Below, in pieces: positions 45,078-53,094 of a stretch of 64,000 nucleotides of DNA. The notes beneath the pieces are model-generated. The model was given only the letters and a program-made list of their open reading frames with translations. It made no database searches and had not been told where the DNA came from. Location of the stretch: contig NZ_FSRA01000001.1 in assembly GCF_900129465.1 (NCBI RefSeq), positions 2,420,482-2,484,481 on the forward strand, in the 5' to 3' direction. The stretch comes from Chitinophaga niabensis (lineage in GTDB: Bacteria; Bacteroidota; Bacteroidia; Chitinophagales; Chitinophagaceae). Position 1 is the stretch's first letter. Every line of letters starts with the position of its first letter. The translations under genes and the position numbers were made by a program.

Positions 45078-45893
45078 ATGAAGTTTTTACGTTTATTTTC
45101 TATGCTGATCATTTTTGCTGCCTGCCAGCCAGGCGGGCAGGAGCAAAAAACAGCGGTGATCACAGACTCCCTATCCATCGCTATCGCCAATATGCGCGTA
45201 GACCTGCAGGTAAACCCAACGAATGCAGAACTACGCAACACACTTGCCAATGCACTGATCGAAAACAATCAGCTGGAAGCGGCAGACAGCCAGGCTATTA
45301 TCCTTGCAAAGGATACGCAGCACCTGGACAAAGCCTATTACATTAAAGCGCTGATAGCATTCAATAAAAAGGATGATACTGCCACGCTCGCCTACCTGGC
45401 CAAAGTGATTGCACTTAAAGGTAAGAACAGCGAATATGAAGCCGTGATGATGGCCGGCGATCTGCTGTTGGACCAGCATGCTCCGGATAAAGCCATTAAC
45501 TATTATGCACTGGCCTGGGAAATAGATTCCACGCAGGCAGAACCTGTTTACGGCACGGCCGTATGTAATGAGCAAATGGGGAATGAAAAGCAGGCCAGGC
45601 TGCGGTATATGAAAGCAGTTGAATTAAATCCTGCATACAGCCCTGCTTATATTGGCCTCGGGAATATCATGGCAAGGCAGCGTAACTGGCAGGAAGCCTG
45701 GCGTTACTACAACCTGGCCGCAAAGGCAGATCCTACCGTTGCCCTTAACTTTTACAGCCGTGGCAGGGCATTCCTGATGCTGGGTAATAAACCAGCAGGG
45801 GTAGACGACCTTACCAAAGCGCTCTCTTTCAAAAAAGACTACCCGGAGGCAAAGGCCCTGCTCGATTCCGCATTAGCCAACAATTTTAAGTAG
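45078..45893 (+). CDS. TPR-repeat lipoprotein
   Basis: 271-residue lipoprotein: signal peptide with lipobox IFAAC (Cys near residue 16), then tetratricopeptide repeats covering most of the protein, e.g. AELRNTLANALIENNQLEAADSQ, PVYGTAVCNEQMGNEKQARLRYMKAVEL, AYIGLGNIMARQRNWQEAWRYYNLA and FYSRGRAFLMLGNKPAGVDDLTKAL. Located 19 bases after thrC and 27 before rpe on the same strand, so it probably belongs to the thr transcript. TPR proteins act as protein-binding scaffolds in the envelope; the partner is unknown and no link to threonine synthesis is evident. Confidence 0.9.
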   Translation: MKFLRLFSMLIIFAACQPGGQEQKTAVITDSLSIAIANMRVDLQVNPTNAELRNTLANALIENNQLEAADSQAIILAKDTQHLDKAYYIKALIAFNKKDDTATLAYLAKVIALKGKNSEYEAVMMAGDLLLDQHAPDKAINYYALAWEIDSTQAEPVYGTAVCNEQMGNEKQARLRYMKAVELNPAYSPAYIGLGNIMARQRNWQEAWRYYNLAAKADPTVALNFYSRGRAFLMLGNKPAGVDDLTKALSFKKDYPEAKALLDSALANNFK

Positions 45894-45920
45894 GTTTGTA
45901 CATCTCAAAATCATCAGCCC

Positions 45921-46577
45921 TTGGAAAAGAAAACACCGCTCATCGCTCCTTCCCTGCTTGCCGCCAATTTCCTGGAAATAGGCAAGGAAGTGGAAATGGT
46001 CAATAATAGTGCAGCAGACTGGTTACACCTCGATGTAATGGATGGCCGTTTTGTGCCGAACATCAGCTTTGGATTCCCCGTTATAACACCGGTTACCAAA
46101 CTGTCCAGGAAAGTGAATGATGTGCATTTAATGATAGAAGAACCGGAGAAATACGCGGAAGCTTTTGCCAAAGCAGGCGCACATATCCTCACCGTACATA
46201 TAGAAGCCTGCCATCACCTGCACCGGAACATCCAGCAGATCAAAAGCTTAGGCATGAAAGCCGGCGTAGCACTGAACCCGCACACTTCCGTAAGCCTGCT
46301 GGAAAACATCATCACAGATGCAGATGTAATATTGATCATGAGCGTGAACCCCGGTTTCGGCGGGCAGCATTTCATTGAACAGACCTATACCAAGATCCGT
46401 AAATTAAGGGAGCTGATAGATGCGAGTGGTTCAAAAGCATTGATAGAAATAGACGGAGGGGTAACAGTGGATAATGCGAGAGGGATCCTTGATGCCGGTG
46501 CAGATGTACTGGTGGCCGGCAATACAGTATTCGCATCCCGCGATCCGCAGGCCACGATCCTGGCTTTAAAGCAATAA
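45921..46577 (+). CDS. rpe: Ribulose-phosphate 3-epimerase
   Basis: Interconverts ribulose 5-phosphate and xylulose 5-phosphate in the pentose phosphate pathway (218 residues, TIM barrel). Signatures: APSLLAANFLEIGKEVE, WLHLDVMDGRFVPNISFG (metal-site His/Asp), VNPGFGGQHF and EIDGGVTVDNA. The start is a TTG codon (TTGGAAAAGAAAACA); no ATG precedes the conserved PSLLAAN segment. Its stop codon abuts the stop of the convergent response-regulator gene. Confidence 0.96.
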   Translation: MEKKTPLIAPSLLAANFLEIGKEVEMVNNSAADWLHLDVMDGRFVPNISFGFPVITPVTKLSRKVNDVHLMIEEPEKYAEAFAKAGAHILTVHIEACHHLHRNIQQIKSLGMKAGVALNPHTSVSLLENIITDADVILIMSVNPGFGGQHFIEQTYTKIRKLRELIDASGSKALIEIDGGVTVDNARGILDAGADVLVAGNTVFASRDPQATILALKQ

Positions 46578-46970
46578 TTACTTTCCTAAACTGAGGATCA
46601 CATCGTTGGTCAGTGGCTTAGTGAGATAGCCTTCCACAAAGGTGAACTTACTCACCCTTTCTTTATCCTTTTCATCGATAGAGGACGTTAATACATATAC
46701 CTTGATCTGTTTGATCAGGGAGGGGCGTACCTGTGAAAATGCTTCCAGGAATTCCCAGCCATCCATTACCGGCATGTTGAGATCAAGGAGGATCACGTCC
46801 GGCAATTCGCTTGCATTGCTGCACTGGGCGCGGATATGTTCCAACACATCCTGTGCATCAGAAAATTTGGTAACGGCATTAGAGATGCTCAAACGATCCA
46901 GCATGATCTCTGTGATCTGCTGATGAATGGGGTCATCATCTACTATAAAGATCGAATGTAACGGCTTCAT
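46578..46970 (-). CDS. Single-domain response regulator
   Basis: A receiver domain with no output domain (about 130 residues from MKPLHSIFIVDDD at 46970). FIVDDDPIHQQI holds the acidic pair, VILLDLNMPVMDGWEF the phosphoacceptor Asp near residue 60, VYVLTSS the switch Thr/Ser and GYLTKPL the conserved Lys. It lies 7 bases downstream of the multi-PAS histidine kinase gene and is presumably its partner, acting through protein contacts. A frame extending to 47021 overlaps the kinase and was rejected. Confidence 0.94.
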   Translation of the reverse strand: MKPLHSIFIVDDDPIHQQITEIMLDRLSISNAVTKFSDAQDVLEHIRAQCSNASELPDVILLDLNMPVMDGWEFLEAFSQVRPSLIKQIKVYVLTSSIDEKDKERVSKFTFVEGYLTKPLTNDVILSLGK

Positions 46971-46977
46971 AGAGGTT

Positions 46978-49578
46978 CTATTCGGGGCTGAAGGTAATGA
47001 TAAATTTGGTTCCAACGCCAAGTTGGCTTTCGGCCTGTATACTTCCTCCCATCGCTTCTATCTGGCTTTTGGTGATAAACAGCCCTATTCCCTTGGCATC
47101 CTTATTCTTATGAAATGTTTTCCTGAATCCGAAGAGTTTTGCGCCATACCGTTCCATATCAATGCCCATACCATTATCTTCTGCCGTGAGTATCACGCCA
47201 CCGTCTACCGTCCAGCTGCGCAGGTGCAGCGTAGGCGTACGGTCCTGGGACCGGTACTTGATAGCATTGGTAAGCAGGTTCTGCAGGATACTATCCAGGT
47301 AGATCCTTGGATATTCAATATCAGGCGCTTCTGCAAAGTCTGTTGTGAGGCGGATACCACTGGTTTCCATATCTACAAAAAGGATGTCCTTCACTTTCTG
47401 CAAACGTTCTGAAAACACCAGCCGTTCCCGTTCCACATTCAGGTCTTTACGGATCTGCACTACTTCTATCAGATCATTCAATGTTTCGTCAATGTTTTTG
47501 ATCACCTCCTGGAACATGCTGCGGTACAGCTCTTTCTCCTGCTCTTCGTCTGTTTCGTTCATGATCTGCATCAGCGCTTTCAGGTTAGCGATGGGGGCCC
47601 GCAGGTTATGGGAGGTAATGTGGGCAAAGTCTTCCAGCTGTTTGTTCTGGTTCACCAGGTATTTATTCAGGGAAGACAGCTGGTCGTTGGCCTTCCGCAA
47701 TTCCCGCTGCATCTTTTTACTGTCTGTAATGTTGCGGGTAAAGATAGAGATGCTGCCATCCTGCATGGGTGCCAGCAGGAACTCATACCATTTGTCCAGC
47801 TCCGGCCGGTAATTGGAAAAAGAAACCGGCGTCTGCTGGTTCATACATTGCTGCATCCTGGCGTGGAAGGTAGACCCTACCAGCATCGGGAACACTTCAA
47901 AGATATTGCGGCCTATCACTTTGCCATGATCTACGATCTCCTGCGCTTTGCGGTTAATGAAATTCACTTTACCCTCTTTATCCATCACGGCATATCCCAT
48001 GTCTATGGTATCAAAGAAAAGGCGCATCAGCTCCGTGTTACGGGTAAGCTGGTCCCTGATCTTGAATTGTTCCGTTACATCCTGGATCACGCCGTAAATA
48101 CGGATGAGGCGGCCATTCTTGTATTCCGGTTTCCCGATGGTCCTTGCCTGGATCACATTATTACGTGCAGTGTTCAGCGTTACCTGTATATCGTATGCCT
48201 TGCCCCTTTCCGTACAGGCAGCCATGGCATGCTCCACCCGCTTCAGGGATTCCGGGGTGTAAAAGGACAGGGCCTTTTCAATTGTCATGGCCGCATAAGG
48301 GGGCAGTTCATGGATCTTATATGTCTGTGCGCTCCAGCGTAACCGGTTGGTGATGATATCCAGCTCCCAGCCTCCTATCTTACCGATCTCCCCGGTTTGC
48401 ATCAGGAAGTCCTGTGTTTTACTGTTCTCTATTTCCTGCCGTTTCTTATCCGTGATATCATTCACCAGTGCTACCACTATCTGGTCTTTATCCACCGGGT
48501 CTTCCACAGGGAACATGGTGAGGTCCAGGAAGAATTCACGCTGCATTTTCCCGATGGGGATATCCACTTTTTTCTCCATCCTGATCATCTTGCCTTTTTG
48601 CAGCACCTCCTGGAAGAGCTGGTCCAGTTCAAACAGGCGGGAGAAAGGATCACGCATCATAATACCATCCGGCTGCTCTTCAATACCTGTTTGGCTGAAG
48701 AACTTCCGTTGCGTTTGATTCACGCGGCGGATAAAGCCGTAGTGATCAAACTGGATATACCCTACCGGCAGGTTCTCCACAATGGTATGCAGGAGGCGTT
48801 CACTCTTTTCAAGGCTCAGTACGGCGAGTTTTTTCTCTGTGATCTCGCTGAGGATGAGGAACAGGTAGGCGATCTCCCCGTTGCGGTCCATCACCGGAAA
48901 GCCGGTGGCTTCATAATAAAGGGGCTGAATGCGGGTAACGGTACCTTCATGTTGTTCCGCATACTTCAGTAACATTTCCTTTTTAACAGGTCCCTTCCTG
49001 ATCCTTACTTCTTCCAGCAGTCCGGTAAGGCCGGTACGGCGGTTGAAGGGGTCTTCCAGTACATTATAAGGTTGATTATTAACGGCAGGATGTGCGTCGC
49101 CCAGGATCTGGCGCTGTGCGTCGTTCATATTCCGGTGCCAGCCATCCGGGGTGAATTCATGCAGGCCTACCGGCAGGTTCTCCAGCACACTGCGGAAAAA
49201 ACCTTCACTTTCCTGTGCCTGTGCCTCCTGGTGAATGTTCCGGGTGATCATGAGCACGCTGGTAACGCGTTTTTCTTCATCAAATAAGGGGCTGAACCTT
49301 ATTTCGTATTGGCGGCCGGGATTCCCGAAAGACAATACAAAATTGAAACGCTCGCCGGCGAGGGCGCGCTTCCAGTTGTGCAGGGACTGCTGTGCGAGGT
49401 CCGGGTAGCCTTTGCATAAGATCTGCAGGCTATCCCCCTCTTTCAATTCAATGCCCAGGTGTTTTTTGTTATTCTCGACAAAGGCTTGATTCATTGCCAG
49501 TAACTGCAGGTTCGTGTCAAACACTGCGGCGGAATCCGGTAAAGCCTCCACCACCTGGTTCAGCAAGGCATAGTTCAT
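46978..49578 (-). CDS. Cytoplasmic multi-PAS sensor histidine kinase
   Basis: About 866 residues with no membrane segment. Around five PAS/PAC modules fill residues 1-600: SAAVFDTNLQLLAMNQAFVE, ENLPVGLHEFTPDGWH, ENLPVGYIQFDHYGFIRRVN, IGKIGGWELDIITNRLRWS and IDMGYAVMDKEGKVNFINRK. A coiled-coil linker precedes HITSHNLRAPIANLKALM (phospho-His, an N-L-R-A-P type H-box common in Bacteroidota), and the ATPase domain has NLLTNAIKYRSQ, EDNGMGIDM and GIGLFITK. I use the ATG at 49578; a TTG at 49590 is possible. The signal sensed is unknown. Its response regulator follows. Confidence 0.94.
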   Translation of the reverse strand: MNYALLNQVVEALPDSAAVFDTNLQLLAMNQAFVENNKKHLGIELKEGDSLQILCKGYPDLAQQSLHNWKRALAGERFNFVLSFGNPGRQYEIRFSPLFDEEKRVTSVLMITRNIHQEAQAQESEGFFRSVLENLPVGLHEFTPDGWHRNMNDAQRQILGDAHPAVNNQPYNVLEDPFNRRTGLTGLLEEVRIRKGPVKKEMLLKYAEQHEGTVTRIQPLYYEATGFPVMDRNGEIAYLFLILSEITEKKLAVLSLEKSERLLHTIVENLPVGYIQFDHYGFIRRVNQTQRKFFSQTGIEEQPDGIMMRDPFSRLFELDQLFQEVLQKGKMIRMEKKVDIPIGKMQREFFLDLTMFPVEDPVDKDQIVVALVNDITDKKRQEIENSKTQDFLMQTGEIGKIGGWELDIITNRLRWSAQTYKIHELPPYAAMTIEKALSFYTPESLKRVEHAMAACTERGKAYDIQVTLNTARNNVIQARTIGKPEYKNGRLIRIYGVIQDVTEQFKIRDQLTRNTELMRLFFDTIDMGYAVMDKEGKVNFINRKAQEIVDHGKVIGRNIFEVFPMLVGSTFHARMQQCMNQQTPVSFSNYRPELDKWYEFLLAPMQDGSISIFTRNITDSKKMQRELRKANDQLSSLNKYLVNQNKQLEDFAHITSHNLRAPIANLKALMQIMNETDEEQEKELYRSMFQEVIKNIDETLNDLIEVVQIRKDLNVERERLVFSERLQKVKDILFVDMETSGIRLTTDFAEAPDIEYPRIYLDSILQNLLTNAIKYRSQDRTPTLHLRSWTVDGGVILTAEDNGMGIDMERYGAKLFGFRKTFHKNKDAKGIGLFITKSQIEAMGGSIQAESQLGVGTKFIITFSPE

Positions 49579-49729
49579 GTACGCATTCAATTTGGCATAG
49601 GCGGTTGCGAAGCACCAAATGTACTCAATATATTATACAATTTAGTGCTATTATAATGGGATAAGGGTATCATTCTCTGTGTTTTCAAAAAATTCATACC
49701 CGTATTCGGGGTTGCGTGTAACTTTTAAA

Positions 49730-49774
49730 TATCTTTGAAGCGATAAAACGAAATAGTCGTTTTAAACGTTTAAA
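49730..49774 (+). promoter_or_regulatory. purE: Promoter region of purE with palindrome
   Basis: TATCTTTG (49730-49737) is an exact match to the Bacteroidota -7 element; the nearest upstream TTG is only 15 bases away, shorter than usual. Downstream, AAAACGA / TCGTTTT (49745-49763) forms an inverted repeat and TTTAAACGTTTAAA (49761-49774) is a perfect 14-bp palindrome near the expected transcription start, a possible operator. Confidence 0.5.
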
Positions 49775-49805
49775 CATAAGCAAGTTAAAAAATCGAATTA
49801 GCAGG

Positions 49806-50261
49806 ATGAAGGTATTAATTATCATGGGCTCCGAGAGTGATAAGCCCGTAATGCAGGAATCACAGACTTATTTACAGTTCTTTGGCATTGAAAGCGAACT
49901 GGTGGTGGCATCCGCTCACCGCAATCCCGAAAAAGTACGTGAAATTGTTGTTAACGCACAGCCGCAAGGTGTTGGTGTGATTATTGCTGCTGCTGGTATG
50001 GCTGCCGCCCTGCCAGGCGTGGTATCGGCCTACACTTCCTTACCTGTACTGGGTGTTCCCCTGGAAGGTGGTTTACCTGGTGGTGTAGACGCTTTATATT
50101 CTATTGTGCAGATGCCTGCAGGTTTGCCCGTAGGTACACTGGCGGTAGGTAAGGCCGGAGCAAGGAATGCCGGAATTATGGCTGCCCGTATCCTGGCTTT
50201 AAGTGATAAGAAAATAGCAGAGCGCGTAGAAGCGTTCAAACAAAACGGATACAGGATCTAG
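49806..50261 (+). CDS. purE: N5-carboxyaminoimidazole ribonucleotide mutase (class I PurE)
   Basis: Purine-biosynthesis enzyme converting N5-CAIR to CAIR (151 residues). MGSESDKPVMQES and VASAHRNPEKV correspond to the class I motifs SDxxxM and SAHRTP; PVLGVPLEGGLPGGVDALYS and GTLAVGKAGARNAGIMAA are class I rather than class II (AIR carboxylase) in type. The usual GxAAHLPG segment reads GMAAALPG, with Ala in place of His. purK, often adjacent, is not next to it. Followed by the PhoH-like gene 100 bases downstream. Confidence 0.95.
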   Translation: MKVLIIMGSESDKPVMQESQTYLQFFGIESELVVASAHRNPEKVREIVVNAQPQGVGVIIAAAGMAAALPGVVSAYTSLPVLGVPLEGGLPGGVDALYSIVQMPAGLPVGTLAVGKAGARNAGIMAARILALSDKKIAERVEAFKQNGYRI

Positions 50262-50361
50262 TGGAATGATTGTTCCGGATGGATGAAAGCTGACATCCTC
50301 TTCGTAACCGGTTGACAACGTTCAGATCCGAAATGCAGACTCACCTTAAATCGAACCGCAC

Positions 50362-51324
50362 TTGACAGAATCGATCATTAATCTGGAAAATGTAAATCCC
50401 ATTGAATTTTTCGGGGTCAACAACGGAAAACTGGACTTGTTAAAAAAGAAGTTCCCCCTGTTAAAGATCTTATCCCGCGGTACCCAGCTGAAACTTTCCG
50501 GATCTCCGGAGGAAGTGGCCACGGCCAAGGAAAAGATCGGACAGATTGTTAGCTACCTCGAACGTAACGGTCAACTCAGCGAAAATTATTTTGAGCAGAT
50601 CCTTGGCGATGAAGAAAGCAACAACATAGATCACTTCAAAGACCACAATCCCAACGAAGTATTGGTATTTGGCCCCAATGGCCGGACGATCCGCGCCAAA
50701 ACTGCCAACCAGAAAAGGATGGTAAGCCTGGCAGACAAGAACGATATCGTTTTTGCCATCGGGCCGGCCGGTACAGGTAAAACCTATACAGCAGTAGCCC
50801 TTGCCGTAAGGGCCTTGAAGAATAAGGCTGTACGGAAGATCATCCTCACCCGCCCTGCGGTGGAAGCCGGCGAAAGCCTTGGTTTCCTGCCCGGCGACCT
50901 GAAGGAAAAGATCGATCCCTACCTGCGCCCGCTGTATGATGCGCTGGACGATATGATCCCGGCAGATAAGCTCAGTTATTTCATGACCAACCGGATCATT
51001 GAAATCGCTCCGCTTGCTTATATGCGCGGCCGTACGCTGGACAACGCTTTCATCCTGCTGGATGAAGCACAGAACTGTACAGACCTTCAGATGAAAATGT
51101 TCCTTACCCGGATAGGTGCATCTGCCAAAGCCATCATTACGGGAGACAAAACCCAGATCGACCTGCCTAAAAATCAGAAAAGCGGCCTGGATAAAGCTAC
51201 CCGCATATTGAGGAATATAGACGGTATCGGATACCTGGAACTGGATGAAGAGGATGTTGTTCGTCACCGCCTTGTGAAAGCCATCATCAAGGCCTATGAT
51301 GCTGCAAAGGAGGATACTAATTAA
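50362..51324 (+). CDS. PhoH-like ATPase
   Basis: P-loop ATPase of the PhoH family (320 residues). Walker A FAIGPAGTGKTYTAVALAV near residue 130; Walker B NAFILLDEAQNCTDLQM; TGDKTQIDLPKNQKSGL; N-terminal KH-like RNA-binding segment (LKLSGSPEEVATAKEKIG). The start is a TTG codon (TTGACAGAATCG); no ATG lies before the conserved N-terminus. Family members act on RNA, possibly with the endonuclease YbeY; the precise role is not established. Confidence 0.93.
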   Translation: MTESIINLENVNPIEFFGVNNGKLDLLKKKFPLLKILSRGTQLKLSGSPEEVATAKEKIGQIVSYLERNGQLSENYFEQILGDEESNNIDHFKDHNPNEVLVFGPNGRTIRAKTANQKRMVSLADKNDIVFAIGPAGTGKTYTAVALAVRALKNKAVRKIILTRPAVEAGESLGFLPGDLKEKIDPYLRPLYDALDDMIPADKLSYFMTNRIIEIAPLAYMRGRTLDNAFILLDEAQNCTDLQMKMFLTRIGASAKAIITGDKTQIDLPKNQKSGLDKATRILRNIDGIGYLELDEEDVVRHRLVKAIIKAYDAAKEDTN

Positions 51325-51351
51325 CAGTATCTTAACAGTCATTATTGTAAG

Positions 51352-51382
51352 TTGCGCAATTATTTGATTCCTGTTATTTTTG
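51352..51382 (+). promoter_or_regulatory. Promoter of the DUF4878 lipoprotein gene
   Basis: TTG (51352-51354), 20 bases, TATTTTTG (51375-51382): an exact match to the Bacteroidota TTG / TAnnTTTG promoter at normal spacing. It is 32 bases upstream of the ATG. Confidence 0.75.
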
Positions 51383-51414
51383 TTAATGAAATATAACTTT
51401 AACCTATCAACCAC

Positions 51415-51876
51415 ATGAGCTATTACAGGCGAATTGTTTTTTTGATGTGTGTATTGGGAGTGCTTTTTACCAGTTGTAAGAAACGCCCTGAACCACAGGA
51501 GGTAGCCATGGAATTTATGCACGCTTTTCAGGAATCAAACTTCGAACGTGCTAAAGAATTTGCTACCAAAGAATCGCAACAGGTTATATTGCTTTACTCC
51601 ATTTTTGACGGCAAACGCAACGAGAATGAACGTGAAAAGATCAAAAATGCACAGTTGAAGATCGTTGATCATAAAGAGGATGGAGACAAAGCAACAGTTA
51701 CCATCCTCAATTCTTCCGCCAACCAGCAGGAAACCCTGCAACTGGTAAAAGAGAACGGTCAATGGAAAATATCCCTGACACTTGAAAGCATCCTTCCTAC
51801 ATATGTGGCGCCAGGCTCAATGGACATGAACTCCATGACCACTCCCCCGGCTGCGGATTCTTCTAAAGCTAATTGA
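51415..51876 (+). CDS. DUF4878-type small lipoprotein
   Basis: 153 residues. Signal peptide with lipobox LFTSC (Cys near residue 21). The domain EPQEVAMEFMHAFQESNFERAKEFA with GDKATVTILNSS and LQLVKENGQWKIS fits the DUF4878 / SnoaL-like fold, an alpha+beta barrel common in Bacteroidota lipoproteins. The C-terminal 20 residues are Met/Pro/Ser-rich. Function unknown. It has its own promoter and is probably monocistronic. Confidence 0.85.
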   Translation: MSYYRRIVFLMCVLGVLFTSCKKRPEPQEVAMEFMHAFQESNFERAKEFATKESQQVILLYSIFDGKRNENEREKIKNAQLKIVDHKEDGDKATVTILNSSANQQETLQLVKENGQWKISLTLESILPTYVAPGSMDMNSMTTPPAADSSKAN

Positions 51877-51880
51877 TATT

Positions 51881-51912
51881 GGCCCGGCATTAGTCCACAC
51901 TGCTGCCGGCCC
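51881..51912 (+). terminator. Possible terminator of the DUF4878 gene
   Basis: GGCCCGGCA and TGCCGGCC can form an eight-pair stem with one bulged C and a long loop, four bases past the stop codon, followed by CTTTACACC. The U tract is poor. Confidence 0.35.
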
Positions 51913-51962
51913 TTTACACCTGTTATTTCCAATTTTTTACAGCTATTCCCGCTTTTGTTCCT

Positions 51963-51970
51963 TAATTTTG
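51963..51970 (+). promoter_or_regulatory. ppa: Candidate -7 element upstream of ppa
   Basis: TAATTTTG exactly matches TAnnTTTG, about 145 bases before the ppa start. No TTG sits at the expected distance upstream, so the assignment is tentative. Confidence 0.35.
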
Positions 51971-52115
51971 CGCCTTTATAGCAAACCAGCGCCTTTTTTT
52001 CCACCATCCCGTATATGAAGAACTGGTTGCCGCAGAACGGCTTTTAGAGCTGCTTTGGGCCTGTTAGAACTGTAAACGTGAATTGATATACTAATTTTAA
52101 AAGAAGCATTGAATT

Positions 52116-52655
52116 ATGACAACAAATCCATGGCACAGCGTTAGTCCCGGGGATAAAGTACCTCATGTGGTAACAGGTATCATTGAAATTCCCAAAGGAT
52201 CGCGTGCCAAATACGAACTGGACAAAGAAAGCGGTTTACTGAAACTGGACCGTGTATTATATTCTTCTGTGTACTACCCCGCCAACTACGGGTTCATTCC
52301 TAAAACATACTGCGATGATCATGATCCGCTGGACATCCTCATCCTTTCCCAGATAGATTGTGTGCCTTTATGCATGGTAGACGCGAAAGTGATCGGCGTA
52401 ATGCAGATGATCGACGGCGGCGAAGCTGACGATAAGATCATTGCCGTTGCAGCCCATGACATGAGCGTGAACCATATCAACGACATCTCTGAACTGCCGC
52501 CGCACTTTATTGATGAAATGCGTCACTTCTTTGAAGAATACAAAAAGCTCGAGAACAAGACCGTAAAAGTGGAAGAGTTCCAGAACAAGGCAAAAGCAGA
52601 ACAGATCATCCTCGAAAGCTTTGAACTGTACAATAAAACCTTCCCGCAAAAATAA
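52116..52655 (+). CDS. ppa: Inorganic pyrophosphatase (family I)
   Basis: Soluble Mg-dependent pyrophosphatase that hydrolyses PPi to drive biosynthesis (179 residues). Catalytic signature [11 protein letters not shown] with the three Asp; substrate motifs [16 protein letters not shown] and [12 protein letters not shown]; second metal-site region [11 protein letters not shown]. Cytosolic, standard length. Confidence 0.97.
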   Translation: MTTNPWHSVSPGDKVPHVVTGIIEIPKGSRAKYELDKESGLLKLDRVLYSSVYYPANYGFIPKTYCDDHDPLDILILSQIDCVPLCMVDAKVIGVMQMIDGGEADDKIIAVAAHDMSVNHINDISELPPHFIDEMRHFFEEYKKLENKTVKVEEFQNKAKAEQIILESFELYNKTFPQK

Positions 52656-52661
52656 CCGCTT

Positions 52662-53036
52662 ATGGCTTACCCACTCATCCTCGGTCTATTATTACTCGGC
52701 CTTGTAGCCGGTGTTTTCTCCGGAATTGTGGGTATAGGCGGCGGGATCATACTCGTACCGGCACTGGTGTACATCTTTGGCCTCAGCCAGCACCAGGCAC
52801 AGGGCACTTCACTGGGCATGCTTATGCTGCCGGTAGGTATCCTGGCGGTGATGCAGTATTATAAGCAGGGATTTGTGGATTATAAGCTGGTAGCTTTTAT
52901 TGCAATAGGTTTTGTAGCAGGTGGCTACTTAGGCGGGAAACTGGCCGTAAGTATCCCCGAAACACTCATCAAACGCATCTTCGCACTGTTCATGATAGCA
53001 GTGGCTGTGAAGATGCTGTTTTTTGACAAGAACTAG
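52662..53036 (+). CDS. Half-length TauE/SafE-type membrane protein
   Basis: 124 residues with four hydrophobic segments and the family motif VFSGIVGIGGGIILVPALVYIFGLSQHQAQGTS (parts: GIVGIGGGIILVPAL; SQHQAQGTSLGML). Full TauE/SafE transporters have two such halves and about 250 residues. This one carries a single half, ends cleanly at a stop codon and has a terminator, so it may work as a dimer. Putative anion (sulfite/sulfonate-like) export is family knowledge only. 6 bases after ppa, probably cotranscribed. Confidence 0.85.
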   Translation: MAYPLILGLLLLGLVAGVFSGIVGIGGGIILVPALVYIFGLSQHQAQGTSLGMLMLPVGILAVMQYYKQGFVDYKLVAFIAIGFVAGGYLGGKLAVSIPETLIKRIFALFMIAVAVKMLFFDKN

Positions 53037-53060
53037 ACCGGTATTATCGTTTTTTACAGG

Positions 53061-53092
53061 AAAGGCTGGCCATCTCCCGGTCAGCCTTTTTC
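53061..53092. terminator. Bidirectional terminator
   Basis: AAAGGCTGGCC and GGTCAGCCTTT form an 11-pair stem (one G-T) around a seven-base loop. TTTTTC follows on the plus strand and TTTCC on the minus. It lies between the convergent TauE/SafE-like and NlpC/P60 genes. Confidence 0.85.
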
Positions 53093-53094
53093 AT

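Noticed and set aside
50470..51522. 350-codon minus-strand frame opposite the PhoH-like gene
   Set aside because: Overlaps intact phoH with a conserved Walker A/B; the antisense translation has no recognisable domain and crosses the DUF4878 promoter.
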